Part shown: piece after piece, positions 13,030 through 27,139 of the stretch
Position numbering within the stretch: position 1 is the stretch's first letter
Layout: each line of letters opens with the position of its first letter
Assembly (NCBI RefSeq): GCF_022539315.1
Contig: NC_066326.1
Location: forward strand, 15,206,601 to 15,270,600
Direction: 5' to 3'
Source: Serinus canaria
Taxonomy: Eukaryota; Chordata; Aves; Passeriformes; Fringillidae
Length of the DNA stretch: 64,000 nt
Notes under the pieces: generated by a model
What the model was told of the DNA's origin: nothing
What the model saw: the letters and a program-made list of their open reading frames with translations, nothing else
Database searches by the model: none
Position numbers and translations under genes: made by a program

Positions 13030-13262
13030 TTAAAAATCTGCGTTCCAGCTGGGAATGTACCTTCTTTCCCTGCTCCTCACTTCCAACAACCATCGGCATG
13101 CAAAGTTCGCCTCCCGCTTGCTGGTACCGACCCTGAAGCTGGCTGGCAATTCCCGCAGGAATTCTCGCCCTGCAGAGGAGCTGAGCTGCCCTCTCCTGGG
13201 AGCAGAGCAGGCGGCAGGGCAGCTCCCGCAGCCACAGCAGGGATGGGATTGAACGCCCGGGC
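13030..13262. other. CpG-dense spot next to CR1 fragment
   Basis: About eleven CpG dinucleotides occur in roughly 230 bp (for example TGCGTT, ATCGGC, TTCGCC, ACCGAC, CTCGCC, GGCGGC, CCCGGG), while the surrounding kilobases have very few. The segment could be a small CpG island or a young GC-rich insertion not yet eroded by methylation. No exon or promoter box is convincing. A GGAT tetranucleotide repeat of four units follows at about 13265-13281. Confidence 0.5.
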
Positions 13263-13284
13263 AGCCATGGATGGATGGATGGAC

Positions 13285-16200
13285 CACCCAATTTCCCCAG
13301 GCACAGCCCCACTAAAATCAGACTGCAGGGTTAGCATTCTGTGGGGGGTTGGCATTCTGCCTCAGCAGCACTTCTTCCACAGGCTTCAGAGAGAGGTCAT
13401 TTTGCATCAGTTTCTTCACAGGATTTCCAGAGAGGAGCCTCCATGGATTGTCAGGTTAAATCAATAGGGTGAGGATTGAGTGAATGTGTCAGAAGAAGAG
13501 CTCACAGAGTTTAACAGGGCTGACAAACAGCCTGGTCAGGTACCTGCTGCTGCTCGTGGCAGAAGTGGGTTTGCACTTTGGATTTTCCCAAATCTCCTGT
13601 TAATTTATGAGAAAGAAAAAGGGTTCCAGATCTGTGAGTGATGAAGGGAAGGAAATCAGCCTACAGCTGTAACCCAAAACACAGTGAAACCCTGAGCATC
13701 TTGGAAACAGAAAGAGTTTTCATTGCTACATGGTTTTACTACACCAGACTTGAAGCAGAGAACTTGGAGCTGGGGGACAGATTAGTGGCAATATCATAAC
13801 ACAACTTTAGCAGCATCTGCCAGCCCTTCCAGGTCCCTGCTCCCAACTTGGGACACACTACCATAGACAAAAGTGAGGAGTTAGCTCAAAAAGGCTACAG
13901 CATAAAAAAATATGGGTTTGGTTGTGGGTTTTTTCCTCCCTGAATATATGTGATGTTTTTAAAGTAGTGATAAAAAGCTGGGATTTCCAGGAACATTTCT
14001 CCAGTAAGCTGTAGACAGAAATCACAAGGTAGATGATTTCTGCAATTTAAAGAGTGGGCAATGGCAGCCAGTATGCTAATTAGGAAGAGTTTTACGAAAA
14101 ACATCTAAAGCAAAGTCCTCCAGGAATAAGATGGGTATATGCTTTTAAGATTAAAAAAAGTATTTAAATTGCCTAGCATAGCCTCTGATGGTTTTGTTTC
14201 TTAGGGGGATTTTTTGTTTGATTTTACAAGAAAGTTACTTTTCTCTAACAACTTCTTCAGGCATTTGGGATAAGGATGATCAGGTGAGTCACTTCATGAA
14301 TATTCCTGCATCCATATGGCATGTACAGGAAATGCATTAGAATTAATATTTCTTTCCATGGTTATTTATTCAAGTAAGCCCTTGCCTCAAAGTGCTGGTG
14401 TTGTTCTCTTCACATAATAATTCTGATAAATTACTCTTTTCCTCAGTGCCCCATAAGCAAGGAACATAGATAGTGCTGCTGTCTGAAGACCACCCATTAC
14501 TCTGGCCCTTTGCAAAGAAAACTTTTGAGTATGTTTCCCCCAAAACCAGATGCCTCTCTACATTTCAGAACCTGCAGATTTTCAAGTGAAGGGGGAAAAA
14601 ATTCCACCTATCACTTGCAAATATTAAAAATTCATTTGTTTCTGATTGCTGATTTCTCCCATGTATGGATATAGTGTCATTCATTTCCTGACTAACCACA
14701 GGTGCTTCCAGTCTGCCTGGGGTCTTGGACAGGGCACCTGATGAGATACACACATAATTAGTGAGTATTCTGCATGTACCTGGATACAAGAGCCAGATCC
14801 TCACTTAGATTCAAAGTTACTCTGCTAGGTACAACTCAGCTCAGAAAACTGCTGAGCATCTCCAGTGTGACTTTCACATTTTTGTTTGATTCCATTTGAA
14901 TTAATTTCTATGAAGAGAAATCAGGTTTGATTTTTTTTTATTGTGGTATGTTCATAATCAGGTTTACTAAAGACTTTGGACAAATGGGCTTGGAATGGGT
15001 TTGGAAAGATGGGAGCAAGTTCTACTCTTCATGTTTAGTTTGTGATAGCATTTTTTGGTAAACTGTGGGAGAGAGCCCAGTGAACATCACATGGAGAGCC
15101 TGACCTTGCCAGGACCAGCAGCTCTGCCAGACACAGGTCACACAGGACTGAGGGACCACAGCAATTTCTGACTTTTCATCTTCTCCTTCCTCCTTCCCCT
15201 CCCCAGCTGGCATCCTCCCTTAACTGGCCAGTACTGGACTCTCAAGGAGGGGAAGGGATAGACAGAAAGGCACAGAGCTGGCAGCAGAAGCTGGAAAGCA
15301 GAAGCAGAAATGGCAGAAGAACCCAAACCCTTAAAGATTCAAAGAAAACGTGCTCTTATCCTGCCTGCCACCAGCAGATGGGATGCAGTGCTGCTCACAT
15401 CAGAGAGAGAAGGAGAACCAGAATAACAGCTACTCTCTGGACTTCAGAAAAGTAGATAAACCTGTCTCCTCCTCATCTTGCCCAAAACAGACTCAGTGGC
15501 CAGAAAGCCTTTCAAGGAGCGAAGCACTAGCAGCAGGTGGTGCCATCTGTCCTACTCTGATTCCTTCTTGTTCAAACAATTTATGTTCCAGTCAGTAAGG
15601 AAGGTAAAAAAAGTAACCACAAAAACCCAACCCCAACTGCCAAATAGCCAGGGAGTGGGAGAATAGGAAGCAAGGAGACAGAAGGCTAATTTTAGCTGAA
15701 TAGCATGAAATGAAAATAGTGTTACTAAAAATAAAGACAACAAAAATGTGATTGCTAAATGATGCCTTTTCCCTGTGGTCTGCTCTTTTGCACCTGTGCC
15801 TGAAGACGAATGATCAGACAGAAAATCCAGCCACAGTATGGTTTTACCCTGAGCTGAGGTGCAGAGGCCAGGGCAGTCTGGGAGAGGCTGCCTCACATCA
15901 GCAATGCTGAGCACTGCTGTTCAAACTGTCCAGCTGGAGTTTCCCTAGGGTGCCACCCTATGGACACAGGCAGATACTCCTGGCACATCATCCCTCTGTC
16001 ACCTGGGGCTCAGGCACAGCAGCCAGGTTTGCTCCATTGCCATCAGTGCTGCTTTAGCTCTGGACATTGTAAGGGATTTTCCTGTCAAATCTGCATTACA
16101 TGTCACAGACTATCCTTTCCTATCTCTATTTTAATATGCAGCCATGCATTAAGCTCTCTGGAAAATGCTGAACAATAAATATCAGCTCTGCACTATAGGC

Positions 16201-19200
16201 AAGACCCTGTTGCAACCTCAGCAAAATTATCCAAGAGCTCTTTGGTTCCACAGTGCATGTAGCAGTAGAGAGGCAATTTCTTCCAACTGGACTAAATCAG
16301 CTTGAAAGAAATAATGGTTCATTCTCCTGAGCTCAGGACTGAATTTTGAAGCAGATATCAAAACAAACACTTGCATCCAAGGTAAATTTCATGTTATAAC
16401 AAAGCAGCAATCCTCCCCTTTGATTTATGAAGTATAAGAGTTAGTTCTAAGTTATGAGAAAAATAAAGTAATTCACTTCTGAAAGAGAAGGAAATGACAG
16501 GAAGTATTTGGCACAGTTTAAATGAGTTCTATTTTGAAGCCATTCAGAATTTAGACCTTGGACAAATACCTTACTGAGGCAAATAAAGCATTTGCTGGCA
16601 CCATGAGGAGGAACCTCCTACCTCAACAACTGAAACAAGGTTTGGTTTAATCTCCCCAGTGTTGCAATGAATAATTTTCTTTCTAGGTCTGGGTTTCCCC
16701 AGACAATGATTGTGCCTGACATGCTCACATTGCAGACATTGTGCACAGATTGCATTTTGCACAGGTGGAGTCGAGAGGAACCAAGGATTCCCCACGCTGC
16801 CATTGCAGCTCCCAGACCTGGCCATGCAAGCACTAACTAGGAAATGCCATTTTATACAGGTCTGTATCAGGACAAAGATAAGACAGAAAGGATGGTCCAA
16901 GGGTTGGGGAAAGAAGGATGGAGAAAGTAATCCCCTTTCTGTGCCACATACTTCCTCAAAGTGATGCCAGAGCACACCAGAAAAGCAAGGGCGGGCATAT
17001 ACTACTTTGCAATTGGAAATAATAAAAAAAGGACTGAACCAGCAGTTTCTGACTGGTGAGGAGTGAAAATCCCACTAGATTAGAAGGGATTCTAGACACC
17101 AAACCAGTGCAGTTCCTGCAACAGCTCCACATCAGGCATTTATTCCAGAGACTGACTCAGTTTCTGGTTTTAATTGTCACACAGCGCCACAAACACCCTT
17201 TACCCACCCTCGGGGTGTCCCTTCTCCAGAAACAAACAACACTTAGCAAAAGCACAGCCTGGACCTTGCTGCCCTTCATCTCCACTTCCCAAAGGCACAT
17301 CCAGCTTTGGACTTGCATGGCCACTGACAATTTTCCAGAAGAAAGGAAACACTTTCCCACAGCTTTACCCTTCACCCTCAGCACAGGTATGACATCCTTT
17401 TTTAAACAGACCTCCAAGATTTGGCACAACAATTTTTCTCAGGCCTAGGCTTCACGTTCAGTTTAGAGAGGGTGACAGCACAAGCAAGAGTCACTGAATT
17501 CCACAGAGACACCCACAAGTGTCCTGAGGTCCCCCCTGTGCTGCTAAGGGTGTATGGACCATGACTGAAGGAACAAGGGGATGCTGCACACAGGTTTTCC
17601 AATTCTCTGCTGGCCACACCACAAAACTCCTGAGGTCTCTGACCAGAGTATGATGGTGACAAGTCTCAGGAGCCTTCATGTTTGCTGTTCCTTCCTGACT
17701 TCAATGGCAATTCTCAGCCCAAAGCAGCTCTGACACTTTCTAATGGAGCAGGAACACAATCCAGACCCTCCTCTTATCACAAGCTGGGCTTGACCCAGCA
17801 GCCCTCACTCACTGGGGGATGCTCTGCTCCCCCCATCACCACAGGGCTGCTGCTCTCAGCATCTGCACTAAGACACACAGGGATGGGGCTGGGGCTGCCT
17901 GTGGGGAAGTCCTGAGCACAAACAGCTCCCATTCTCTCTCCTTCCCCATAAGAACAGCTGGTCACAGTTCAGCAGCAAGGGAGGGGAGAGGGAGCACCAG
18001 TCAGCAGTAAGCAAGCACACCTCACTCCCAGGCACTGAAAGACACAAATAATAAATATAAAGACATTCTCTGCTCCATCTGTACTGCAGGCACTGGAGTA
18101 TGAAAGCTTCAGACCTCCTTTCAAAGAGTCCTCAAGGCAAAAAGAAGTGACCCAACCTGAGGCTCTTCTATTCATCAGTGGTCAGTCCACGAAAAGACAA
18201 CATTTGCATTTCTACTGACATTTTGAAATCTGTTTATGTAACCTTAAAAGGAAATGAATTACCTCAAAAAAGAAGAGAAAGAAAAAGAAGGCTGACTGCC
18301 TGGTCTCCTCAGAACACCTCAATACCAGATAAATGTCCCTCTTACAGAAGCTAGTATTAGAGACCTTGGATGGCATCTTTCATTCTGTGAATTGCCCAAT
18401 TACTTCAGAAAGATGTTGTGGCATTGTTGAATGCTGACAGAAACTCATTGATCTGTGCCCAGGCTTACCAGTACACAAAGGATGGGAAACACTCCTGGCT
18501 CCCACTTTCTATAATGTGCCTTATTGATTCTCTGAAATGCCAAACTCTGCACTTATTTACAAGCATGCTGCACTGCAAAGCCCCCATGCATAGAAAATGC
18601 ACCTCCCAATTTATTTCCTTTTTACTGAAACATTTTGGATGAAAAATTAAATCAGCTGTAAGTAATAGCCATGGATTTTTGCTTGTGTTTACCCTGCAAT
18701 TTTACCCAGAGAGAGCTGAATGTGGATTTGTAGAATGCAGTGATTTTTCAGCTCTAGCAGAGGTTTAATAAACTTGTTCAGACCTGTCTTAAGAATGTTG
18801 GGCTCCATGTGGTTTATTGATCAGCTTGTCTGCCCGGGCTCCAGGGCTCTCCCTTCCCCTGCAGGCTCTGTCCACACAGGAGTCAGTGATCCCAGGGCTC
18901 CCAGACCTGCAGTGCACAACCACTGTGCTCACATACACACAGAAGGTATTTGAACTTACATAAAAGCCACTTTTACTGCAAAAGCCTGGGGTCATAGGAG
19001 TCTGGAAAACACTCAGTTGCCACAAAAAACATATCACTCATTTTAGGGCTTTTTCAAGCACTTTAATGCCTTACCAAGCTTATTGCACCTAACACAATGG
19101 CTGATCAGGAGCATTCCAAGGTCTGGGTTTGGTCCTTTCACTGGGGCAATTTCTAGCCAGAAAGATTTTGTTCTCTGACATGTGCCTCTTCTCCACATAC

Positions 19201-20025
19201 TCAAACTTTTCACTGATATTACTTCAATCTCAAGGTGTGATTTTTTTACCAACACATTTCTGCTGTGCTGTTTACTAGTTCCCTGCTACTGTCTGTCTCA
19301 CCAGCAAGACTACTTAGGGCTGGTAAAGAACTGACTTTTCCTAAGAACTGCACTTACTTAACCATAATTCTGAAGCAGAATAGCTTCCTTTCATATCCTA
19401 GACATATAATTGTGTTCATCAGGCTTGGTAAGACACTTCTCTGAAAAACCACAGAAAGCAGACCTGACTAAGAATGTATCATTTTCCACAGCTGGCTCTG
19501 AATAAATCAAGATTTGCCCCATACTTATTTTTAGCAAATTAATAGATGTCACAGCCTTCAGAGTACCCTCCTGATAGAAAGCTGCCCATTGGGCCACATT
19601 TGCTTTCATTACACTTCCAACAGACTGTGAAGAAAGTAAGACAGGAAGCAGCCACGACATGCTACTGGTTTTATTCCAGTGTTTCCATGGGCTTCCATTA
19701 GAACAAAGAGTACTCAGCAACACTGAGCAGGTGCTGCTCTCTACAGGGTAAATATCATGATTTCTTCTATCTTCTTCTGAGGCAGAGATGGATCCCCAGA
19801 CTGGCACATCCTCTGTAAAGATGTTTTGGGACATCTAGGTCACCTGCTCCAACCCTCTGCAGAGCTCAGACATTTCTGGGTGCTGCCTCTGCACCTCCTC
19901 CTTCAGGATGGTGCTCAGGGTCTCCCCTGGGGCCATTGGGGCACACAAACTTCCAGAAGGCAGCAGTGGAAGTCAGCAGCTCCCCTGAGCAGCTGAAAGG
20001 AGAAGGATATTCAACAGCAAGTGGG
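13285..20025. other. Single-copy DNA without recognisable genes
   Basis: No gene or RNA is recognised. A pyrimidine-rich tract ending in CAG occurs near 15178-15207 and resembles a splice acceptor, but no matching donor gives a sensible exon. An open frame at 19391-19834 (minus, 147 codons) has no domain I know. Around 19830-19950 there is a weak resemblance to CR1, too faint to annotate. Confidence 0.5.
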
Positions 20026-20315
20026 AAATCACAGAAACGCAGAAACATAGAAGGGGTTGGGTTGGAAGGGAACTCACAGACTCACATCTCCTTCCAATTC
20101 CCTGCCATGGGCAGGGACACCTTCCACCAGGCCAGGTTGCTCCAAACCCCATCCAGCCTGCCTTGAGCACTTCCAGGGACAGGGCAGCCACAGCTTCTCT
20201 GGGCAAGTGCCTCATCACCCTCCCACTAAAGGGTTTTCCTTTAACATCTAGTCTAAATCTGCTCTCTTCCCTGTGGTCATTTCCCCTTGTCCTGTCCCTC
20301 CATGCTCTTGCAGTG
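20026..20315 (-). mobile_element. CR1 LINE 3' fragment (reverse)
   Basis: The left edge carries the degenerate tail repeats AATCACAGAAACGCAGAAACATAGAA. They are followed by GGGTTGGGTTGGAAGGGAAC, CCCTGCCATGGGCAGGGACA, CAGGTTGCTCCAAACCCCAT, CACTTCCAGGGACAGGGCAG and CCACAGCTTCTCTGGGCAAG. These are typical of the reverse complement of an avian CR1 3' end. The best-preserved tail among the four CR1 pieces is here. The copy is truncated at its 5' side near 20315, after a segment resembling CCCTTGTCCTGTCCCTCCATG. Confidence 0.93.
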
Positions 20316-23300
20316 AACTGATCTTCTGGGATTTGCTGAAGAGAAACAGAACAGAGGGGTAAAGGGGAGGAAAACAGCCAAAATCCTTCAGAGCACCTTC
20401 TCCCTGCACACATCAGGGGGCACTGATTTGTTCCCCAATGACCTGAGAAGCAAGCACTTACCCCATACATCTATTTCTAAACTAGAAGAAACAGGTTAAT
20501 GTGCAACTGATTCATAAGCCATGTGCTGGCCCCCTCCCCAGGGATGCATTTCACCCTGGAGTTTAATTAAACTCTCCTCCTTAGGCAAACAGTATATTCT
20601 TAAGAGATTCTATGGACAATTTGTTATTCCCAGTTGATTTTCTTCCATTATTGTATGTAGTCATTTCTTATTTATATCACACCTTTTGTGTATTCCGTAA
20701 GCAAACCTAAGCACCACACCATTAGCATACTGTAGCTGCACAGGCTCTCTCCAAAAATTTACAGCCGCAGCCTAATCCTGCCTAAGTATAGAAAATAAAG
20801 ATCAATTTTTCCACATCTGAACCAGAGTGGATTTAATTCCATCCAACACATTCAAATGACAGCTTGGGAAACACAAGATTCTGTAAGGTCCTGAGCTGAA
20901 TTACAACCAGTATTAAGGCAGTGGACTGGAGATGTCAATTGTAGAATATCCTCCTAATGTTTATTAACTTCTCTGTCAATGAGAATCACTGCTCTGACAA
21001 CAGACTGGCTGGTGAAAAATCATTGTCCATCTGTTCCCAGCTCACATCCCAGGGTAAAGGACTCGCTTTCTTTGCTGAAGTGTAAAAAGTCATTTGAGTT
21101 TGAAAAGCTCCAGAAATGCCTCTGCTATCACATGCAGTGAGCCACGAAGTTCAGGCTGTTTTACAGGGGCACTGTCACAGCATATCAGGAAAAATTAGCC
21201 ATTTAAGGACTTCAAAATCTCCCACTTTGGAGGCCAGGCTGAGGCTGCCACAGGCACAGCTGAAGCTGAACGAAGGTCAGCTCCTTTCAGGGTTGCGTCA
21301 CTGTGCCAGGCACTGCTGCAGCCTCCCTGAAACACTCACCAGATCCCAAACCACCTCCAGAACACTGGTCCAGCCCAAGCCTGTGCTTTTGCCTGCCAGC
21401 AGGGTAAGAAAACCCTGTTTCAGCATCCCCACAGTGCTCTTGGAAACACTGTGCAAAAACCACTCAGCAGCCAGAAATGAGTCATTAAGGATTCCAACTT
21501 CTGATGCTTGTATCACCATGTAGAGATGAGTAAACCAACATCCTCCTGACAAAAATCACTACTGAGAAGCCTGTTACACTCAGCCTAAATAAGTGACTGG
21601 GTGTAGAGCTTAGCAGATTAATAAATTAGCTGTATGCTGCACTCCCTACAAAACTTCAGGCCCTAGAACCAGACAGGTTGAATCAGGTGCACTGACGTGA
21701 TAATACTAATTAGATAACAAATGACAAAGTAAAGCACATGATGTCTAGATAAAAAAATACAGTGGATGTTGAAGGCTTTCTCTGTGGGGAGAATACATGT
21801 GCACTATTCTGGAGAGAAGTAAGGAATGACTTATCTAATTGAAACTACAGGGGTGTGGAGGGAAGGGGGCAGGAAAGACAGACGGTAATTCTGTGAGCTG
21901 GAAAGTGGCCAGGATGCTGGGGTTAGCAGCTACACACTTTCAAAAGCATCTGAGATCTTCTGTGATTACAAACCATCAAGAACCTGGTTCTAATTCCTAC
22001 CCAAGTGACATTTGGCAGCAGAGCAAGGCAGCAGTGTAAGACACTGCATCCATTAGGGTGAAGGACAAAAGTCACCCACACCGTCACATCCCTGGCCTTT
22101 ACTTCAACTTCTTTTGGATGTTTCTCATCCAGCACTAGCAAGGCCTTGGGGAGCAAGTCCCTGGTGAGATGCCACATCCCTGGAGCTGTAAAACCCTTGG
22201 CAAACACCCTCTAGAGCAGGACCTGCTGTAAACAGCTGCAGGAGGGTTCATGAGCAATGCCTGGGCAGCCAAAGCAGGGCTGCAGGGAGTGCAAGGGCAT
22301 TCACCTCTGCTGCTGGTATCCCACCAAATTCCCACATTTCCAGGTGTCCTTGTGCAGTCCTCTCTGAACAATGTACAGGTATCGCTTTCCTTGGATACCA
22401 ACAGCAGCATGAAGGCAGCAAACAAGCAGAAATTCTCTCTCCCAGACCTTCAAAAGCCAATCCCATTTCATCAGATCTAGCACAGCAGCGAGGATTCTGT
22501 TGATTACAGAGTGCAGATGGTGCTACCTCCAAGGTATGGTGCTTGTTTCTGCCTTTAATGCTCTTGCTACACATTCCCCCAAGTTCTGTTTGGAAAGGAC
22601 AAGGCTCTTGCTTAAACTTACAGCATTTATTGTAAGTAGCCAGGATGCCATTACTGTTGAAACTGCAAGAGACTATCAACAGAGTTAAAATGAAATGCCA
22701 ATACCACAATTTGCTATTTCCAACATAGTGCATGGGGTCTGCAGACTTGATGTAGAAGTAGCATAGCAGTTTAAGTGCATTAAATGTGCCATAAACATCT
22801 GAATTGCTGCTGATATTTTTTAAAGGATCATAGCAAATACTATGCCCCTTAATTGGGAGCAATTGCAGAATGTTTGCAGGATCCCCAGAGAGTATCTAGA
22901 TCCACAGGTCCAGCTAACAAGGGCTGCAGGGATGAAGCAGAGACAACTCCTTGCTCAGCAGAGAGCCTTCCCATTGCATCCCAGGATGTGCAGGATACAC
23001 ATTTATCAGAAACCAGAAGAGCTGCAGGCCTAGATTTCCAAATACAGCACCTGTTTGGGGTCCCTGTCTCACAGCATTTGGGCTGATGTGTTTCCCCCAG
23101 AACAAGCCATGAGCTCTCACAGTGTTTACTGGAATGTGTTGTTGTTCTCCTGATCACCCTGCTGGACTGCCGGGGGTTTTTAAGTGTGTGCTTCTTCAAT
23201 CATTAGTTATTTGCATACTCGTTTCCCTTTCTGCTTCAAAAGGAAATCTCCCTTATCTCATAAGATCAGATCCACTTTAGAACAATTAAGATTAAAATTA

Positions 23301-24400
23301 AAAAGCTTTTTTTATCTACTGTTACACTATTCTAAGCTTAAAACCTCCCAGCAATTATTCTTTCATTTTTCTTTCCAAAATTCAGCTTCATGCATCATCC
23401 AGAGAAACCATTTTATGATGTTAACAGTACAGAAACATCAAAGCTGCCACAGCAAAGGTGTTTTGGGTACCCCCCAAAGCCCAGTGGTTGGAAGCACAGC
23501 AGGGCACAATTCCATTCAGGCACAGTCAGGAGACTGGTTTTGGCACTCTCAGCACCTGAGGTTCCAACAAGGACCAAGGTGCACCTGAACAAGCAAATGG
23601 CCCCAAAAGGATCAGGGAGCCCCATCAAGGAAAAGGCTCCAAACCCCACCCTGAGGGATGCACATTTTGCAGTGGTTTGTGTCCTGGGTGTAGAATCAGT
23701 GATACTTCATTTGGAAAACTACATTCCAGCTTAGGAGGTGGTGGAGCAGGCCAGGATTTCAGGGCACTGCACAGGATTTCCTCTGAAGAATGGATACAAG
23801 ACCAGTTATTCAGCACTTCAGGAAGTATTTGCCCTTGAAAGTGCTGTTGAGAATGACAATATTCAGGACAATCCAAATTCTGGGATGTTTTTGGCTATGG
23901 ATAATATTAAGGAGGGGAAAAAAAAGGTAAATTGAAAGACAAGCACATTCTTTTAATAAAAATTTTCTTATCTCTTCTCCATGAATTCTTTCTCTCAGGG
24001 TTTTACGTCTTGGTCATCTTTAAAATCACATCAGGCACCAACCTAATACACAAGTAACAAACCTCCAGGCAGTTATTATTCAACACTGGACTTAAAATTA
24101 ATGTAGCAATTTTTAGGTACCCCCAAGCAAAACAAAAACACATTTCCTAAAACTTCCAGCTTCAAAAAATAAACAAATATGCCTGTCTTCTTTAGGAAGC
24201 AGCAGAAAGGCAGCAGACAAGTTGCACTTTGAGAAAAAAAATAAAGAAATCAATGTACAGATGATGACTTGTTGTAGTGCTTCTCTCTGGCTGCAGCACT
24301 TTTCACTTTCCTGCCTTCCACAAAAGCAATGACAGCTCCAACAAGGGCAGCAGCCAGAGAGGATAGGAATGCACATGACATCCAAAAATACAAATAATTA
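20316..24400. other. Single-copy DNA, part resembling conserved noncoding sequence
   Basis: No gene is recognised. The parts at about 20620-20870 and 21590-21840 are AT-rich and complex. The second contains ACTAATTAGATAAC and TGACGTGA, motifs resembling homeodomain and CRE-type sites. A 204-codon open frame at 22248-22862 (minus) has no recognisable domain, is overlapped by other frames and is most likely chance. Confidence 0.5.
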
Positions 24401-24590
24401 AATCATGGAATGTCTTGCAGATCAACACAGTCCAACTCCTGGCCCTGCATGAGACACCCCAAAATCCCCCCATGTGCCTGAGAGTGTTGTCCAGACACTT
24501 CCTGAGCTCTGTAAGGCTTGGAGTTGTGCCCCTTCTCTGGTTCAGTGCTCCACCATTCCTGGGGGAAGAGCCTTTCCCTAACTGAGGGAC
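24401..24590 (-). mobile_element. CR1 LINE 3' fragment (reverse), divergent subfamily
   Basis: The plus strand reads AATCATGGAATGTCTTGCAG, then GTCCAACTCCTGGCCCTGCA, GACACCCCAAAATCCCCCCA, TGTGCCTGAGAG and TTGTCCAGACACTTCCTGAG, with CTCTGTAAGGCTTGG following. This matches a CR1 3' end of a subfamily different from the two at 12598 and 20026. Only one tail unit is visible at the left edge. The match fades near 24590, after AGCCTTTCCCTAACTG. Confidence 0.88.
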
Positions 24591-27139
24591 AGCTGCCCCA
24601 GAGGCATTCAGCAGAGGCTGGTGGGTTTTATCCAAGGTCGGGGAAGAAATACATATCTAAACAAGAAAGAGAGGGGAAGAATGAGAGGAGAGGGCCAGGC
24701 CTGCCCTCAGCAGATATTCACTGCTCAAGAAGGGGTTGTTGACATTCTTTTGCCGTGAAAACTGACACAATTTTCATTCCTTCTCCAAGCAACACTACAG
24801 TCTGGTTTGGGGGTTCTCTTCACAATCTGGCCCAGCAACGAGTTGCACACACACTCTCATGGGGGCTGAGTGCCATCCTGGAAGGTTGGGGATGGCCAGG
24901 GAAGTGTGGGGCACTATAGGTGACACTGGCACAGCATTAAAAGCCAGAGTGACACCAGACCCCTGGCCCACCTGTGTTCTGCTGCTGCACAGGCAGCTGG
25001 ATTTCCAGGGATTAATAGGTGTGCAGTGCAGAAAACTTTGCATTTCCCCAAAGGTCCCAAATTCTTTTAAAAAAAAATCTATCATATCCAAGGTTGTTCT
25101 AAGAACAAACCAGCATGTGCTAGAAAGAAATCTTCATTGCAAGAGTGAGTTGAGTGATAGAGGAGACACCTGAGCTTTGCTCCTCATGCCACCCAAGAGG
25201 AAATTCCTGTACATACAAATGCCATTCCCAACAGGAATGCTCTGGGGAGCAGCCTCTTATCTAGCACAGGGGGGCCTGTCTGAGCTGCCCCTAAAGAAGG
25301 CACAGCTCCCCAAAAAACCCCTCAGATGATAAAATGTGTCCTGTCTGTCACACTAATCATGGAGAAGGTGGCACAAGGACCACAAGGCTCAGGAGATGCC
25401 AGTGTGTAGCTGACATCAGTGGAAGACAAGCTTGTGGAAAAAGCCCTCTCTGGGCTGTCTGAGTGGCTGCTTGGATTCCAATTTCTCTGAGAGCAGCCTG
25501 AGCTCAGAGGCAGCTCTGCCAGAGTGACAGATCAGCTGGAGAGGAGGCAGACAAACAGCCCAGGTACCAGGAGCTGGAACCACGGGCAAACTGCTGGCTC
25601 TCAGCTCCCAGGCAGGAACATTGTCCTTGCTGGCTGCTCTGCAGGCACCACACGCCTTTCCCTGTGCCAACACACAGGGACATTTTATTCTGAAATTCAG
25701 CAGCATCTGCTGCTTCAGTGGCCAAGTTTCTGCCTCAGGAAAACTTGGACTGGATTTTAGCTAAGAGGCCAGACAGGTGATAACACCATGGAGTCTCCAT
25801 CCTCCTCCCTGTGCTGGCTTTTCACAAGGATGCCTGGGGGCTGACACCAAATTCTGCAGGTGTGGAAAAGCTGTGCACTGCAGCTCTCTGTGTGCTCCAC
25901 AGGCACCATTGATGATGCACTGCTTGTCTTCAGGGAATAACTGAGTGTGTGTGAGGAGAGCCAAGGTCAGCAGACAGGGGAAAGAGGGAATGTCTGAAAT
26001 AGGCCTTAGGCACCCCAGAGATCCATAAGAAGTGGGAAAGCTCTGTGTGGGAGAATGCACCACAATCTGTTGTTGCATTCACTCTATGCACACTGAGGAT
26101 GAAGGAAAGAAAATCCAGCAGCTCTTCTCCACCAAGTTTTAGGGGAAAAGGGGGGACAAAACAGGGTCCAGAGACAACCAAGAGCACTAGCAGGCAGAGA
26201 AGTAAAAGCAGCAGGGACCTAGGGCTACAATCCCACCAAGAGGTGTGAGTCACTGGGCTGGAGGAGCACACAAAAACTGTCCTGGAAAAGGTTTTCTCCA
26301 CCTACATAAGTTACTGCGTTTTGAAGAAGTTTGGACCATCCTAAAACCAAGCAGAGGCTATTGAGAGAAAAGGGCCTGTGGGCACCAAGCTACTTAGCTT
26401 ATTTTAATGCTGTAGCTTAGCAAAGTCAGCAGCCAGGCTGAGGGCAGCAGTCACGGTGTGAACACAAAGCAGAGGCACTGAGAGCTGCTTTCCAGGCAGT
26501 AGAGCCTTCAAGATGTTAACAAAAATTGTGTCTGCCAAAAATGCAAGTGTCGTCTAGGGAATTCTTCAATTACTTTCTTTACTCACAGTGCCTATATTCA
26601 CAGTGAAAAAATTCACTGCAGTGGGAAGGGCACGACAGGGGAGGAAGAATGAGGACTGGTAAAACTCCAAAAGTTTTTATGTGTCATCCACAAACATCCC
26701 AAAGCCCCCAGAAACAGTAAAAGTGCTTTCCAGCAAATGATTTTTAGGTGGATGTCATCACTCAGATCACAGCCAAATAATTCCAGACTAATACCTGGGA
26801 TCCTGGCAAGGCTGGCCAATGCCCACGCTGTGCAGCAGATATTCTAAATTTATGTCTGCAGGAGACAAGAGAAGGTGCCCACCATGGCCTCCTCCCTTCT
26901 GCTGTCTTTGAGGGAAAATTCAGGGAAAGAGTGTTTGGGAAGACTTTGCAAACAGCTGATTGTGGAGGACACAGAGCAGGCAGACTGCAGGATAATGTCA
27001 GCGTGATGGCAGGCACAGACCTGAGCTGGCCACAGGCTGGATGGAGGGAGCTCCCTTTCCCTCAGCAGTATCCTGAGGGCTTGTCTTTGCAGACAGCTCC
27101 TGCCTGCCCTCTGTGAAGTGGGGAGGCTGGACTCCATCC
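24591..27139. other. Single-copy DNA without recognisable genes
   Basis: No gene, RNA or repeat family is recognised. The base composition rises in GC toward the right edge. Open frames of up to 123 codons (for example 25930-26301 minus) lack domains. Confidence 0.55.

Noticed and set aside
15178..15207. Pyrimidine tract ending in CCCCAG as splice acceptor
   Set aside because: No donor with an open segment follows within a normal exon length.
19391..19834. Minus-strand open frame of 147 codons with protein-like look
   Set aside because: I could not connect it to any family or find supporting splice sites.
19830..19950. Possible further CR1 piece (ACCTGCTCCAACCCTCTGCA)
   Set aside because: Only a short resemblance to CR1; the rest does not follow the consensus as I recall it.
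22248..22862. Minus-strand open frame of 204 codons
   Set aside because: No recognisable domain, no conserved-looking start context, and overlapping frames on both strands.
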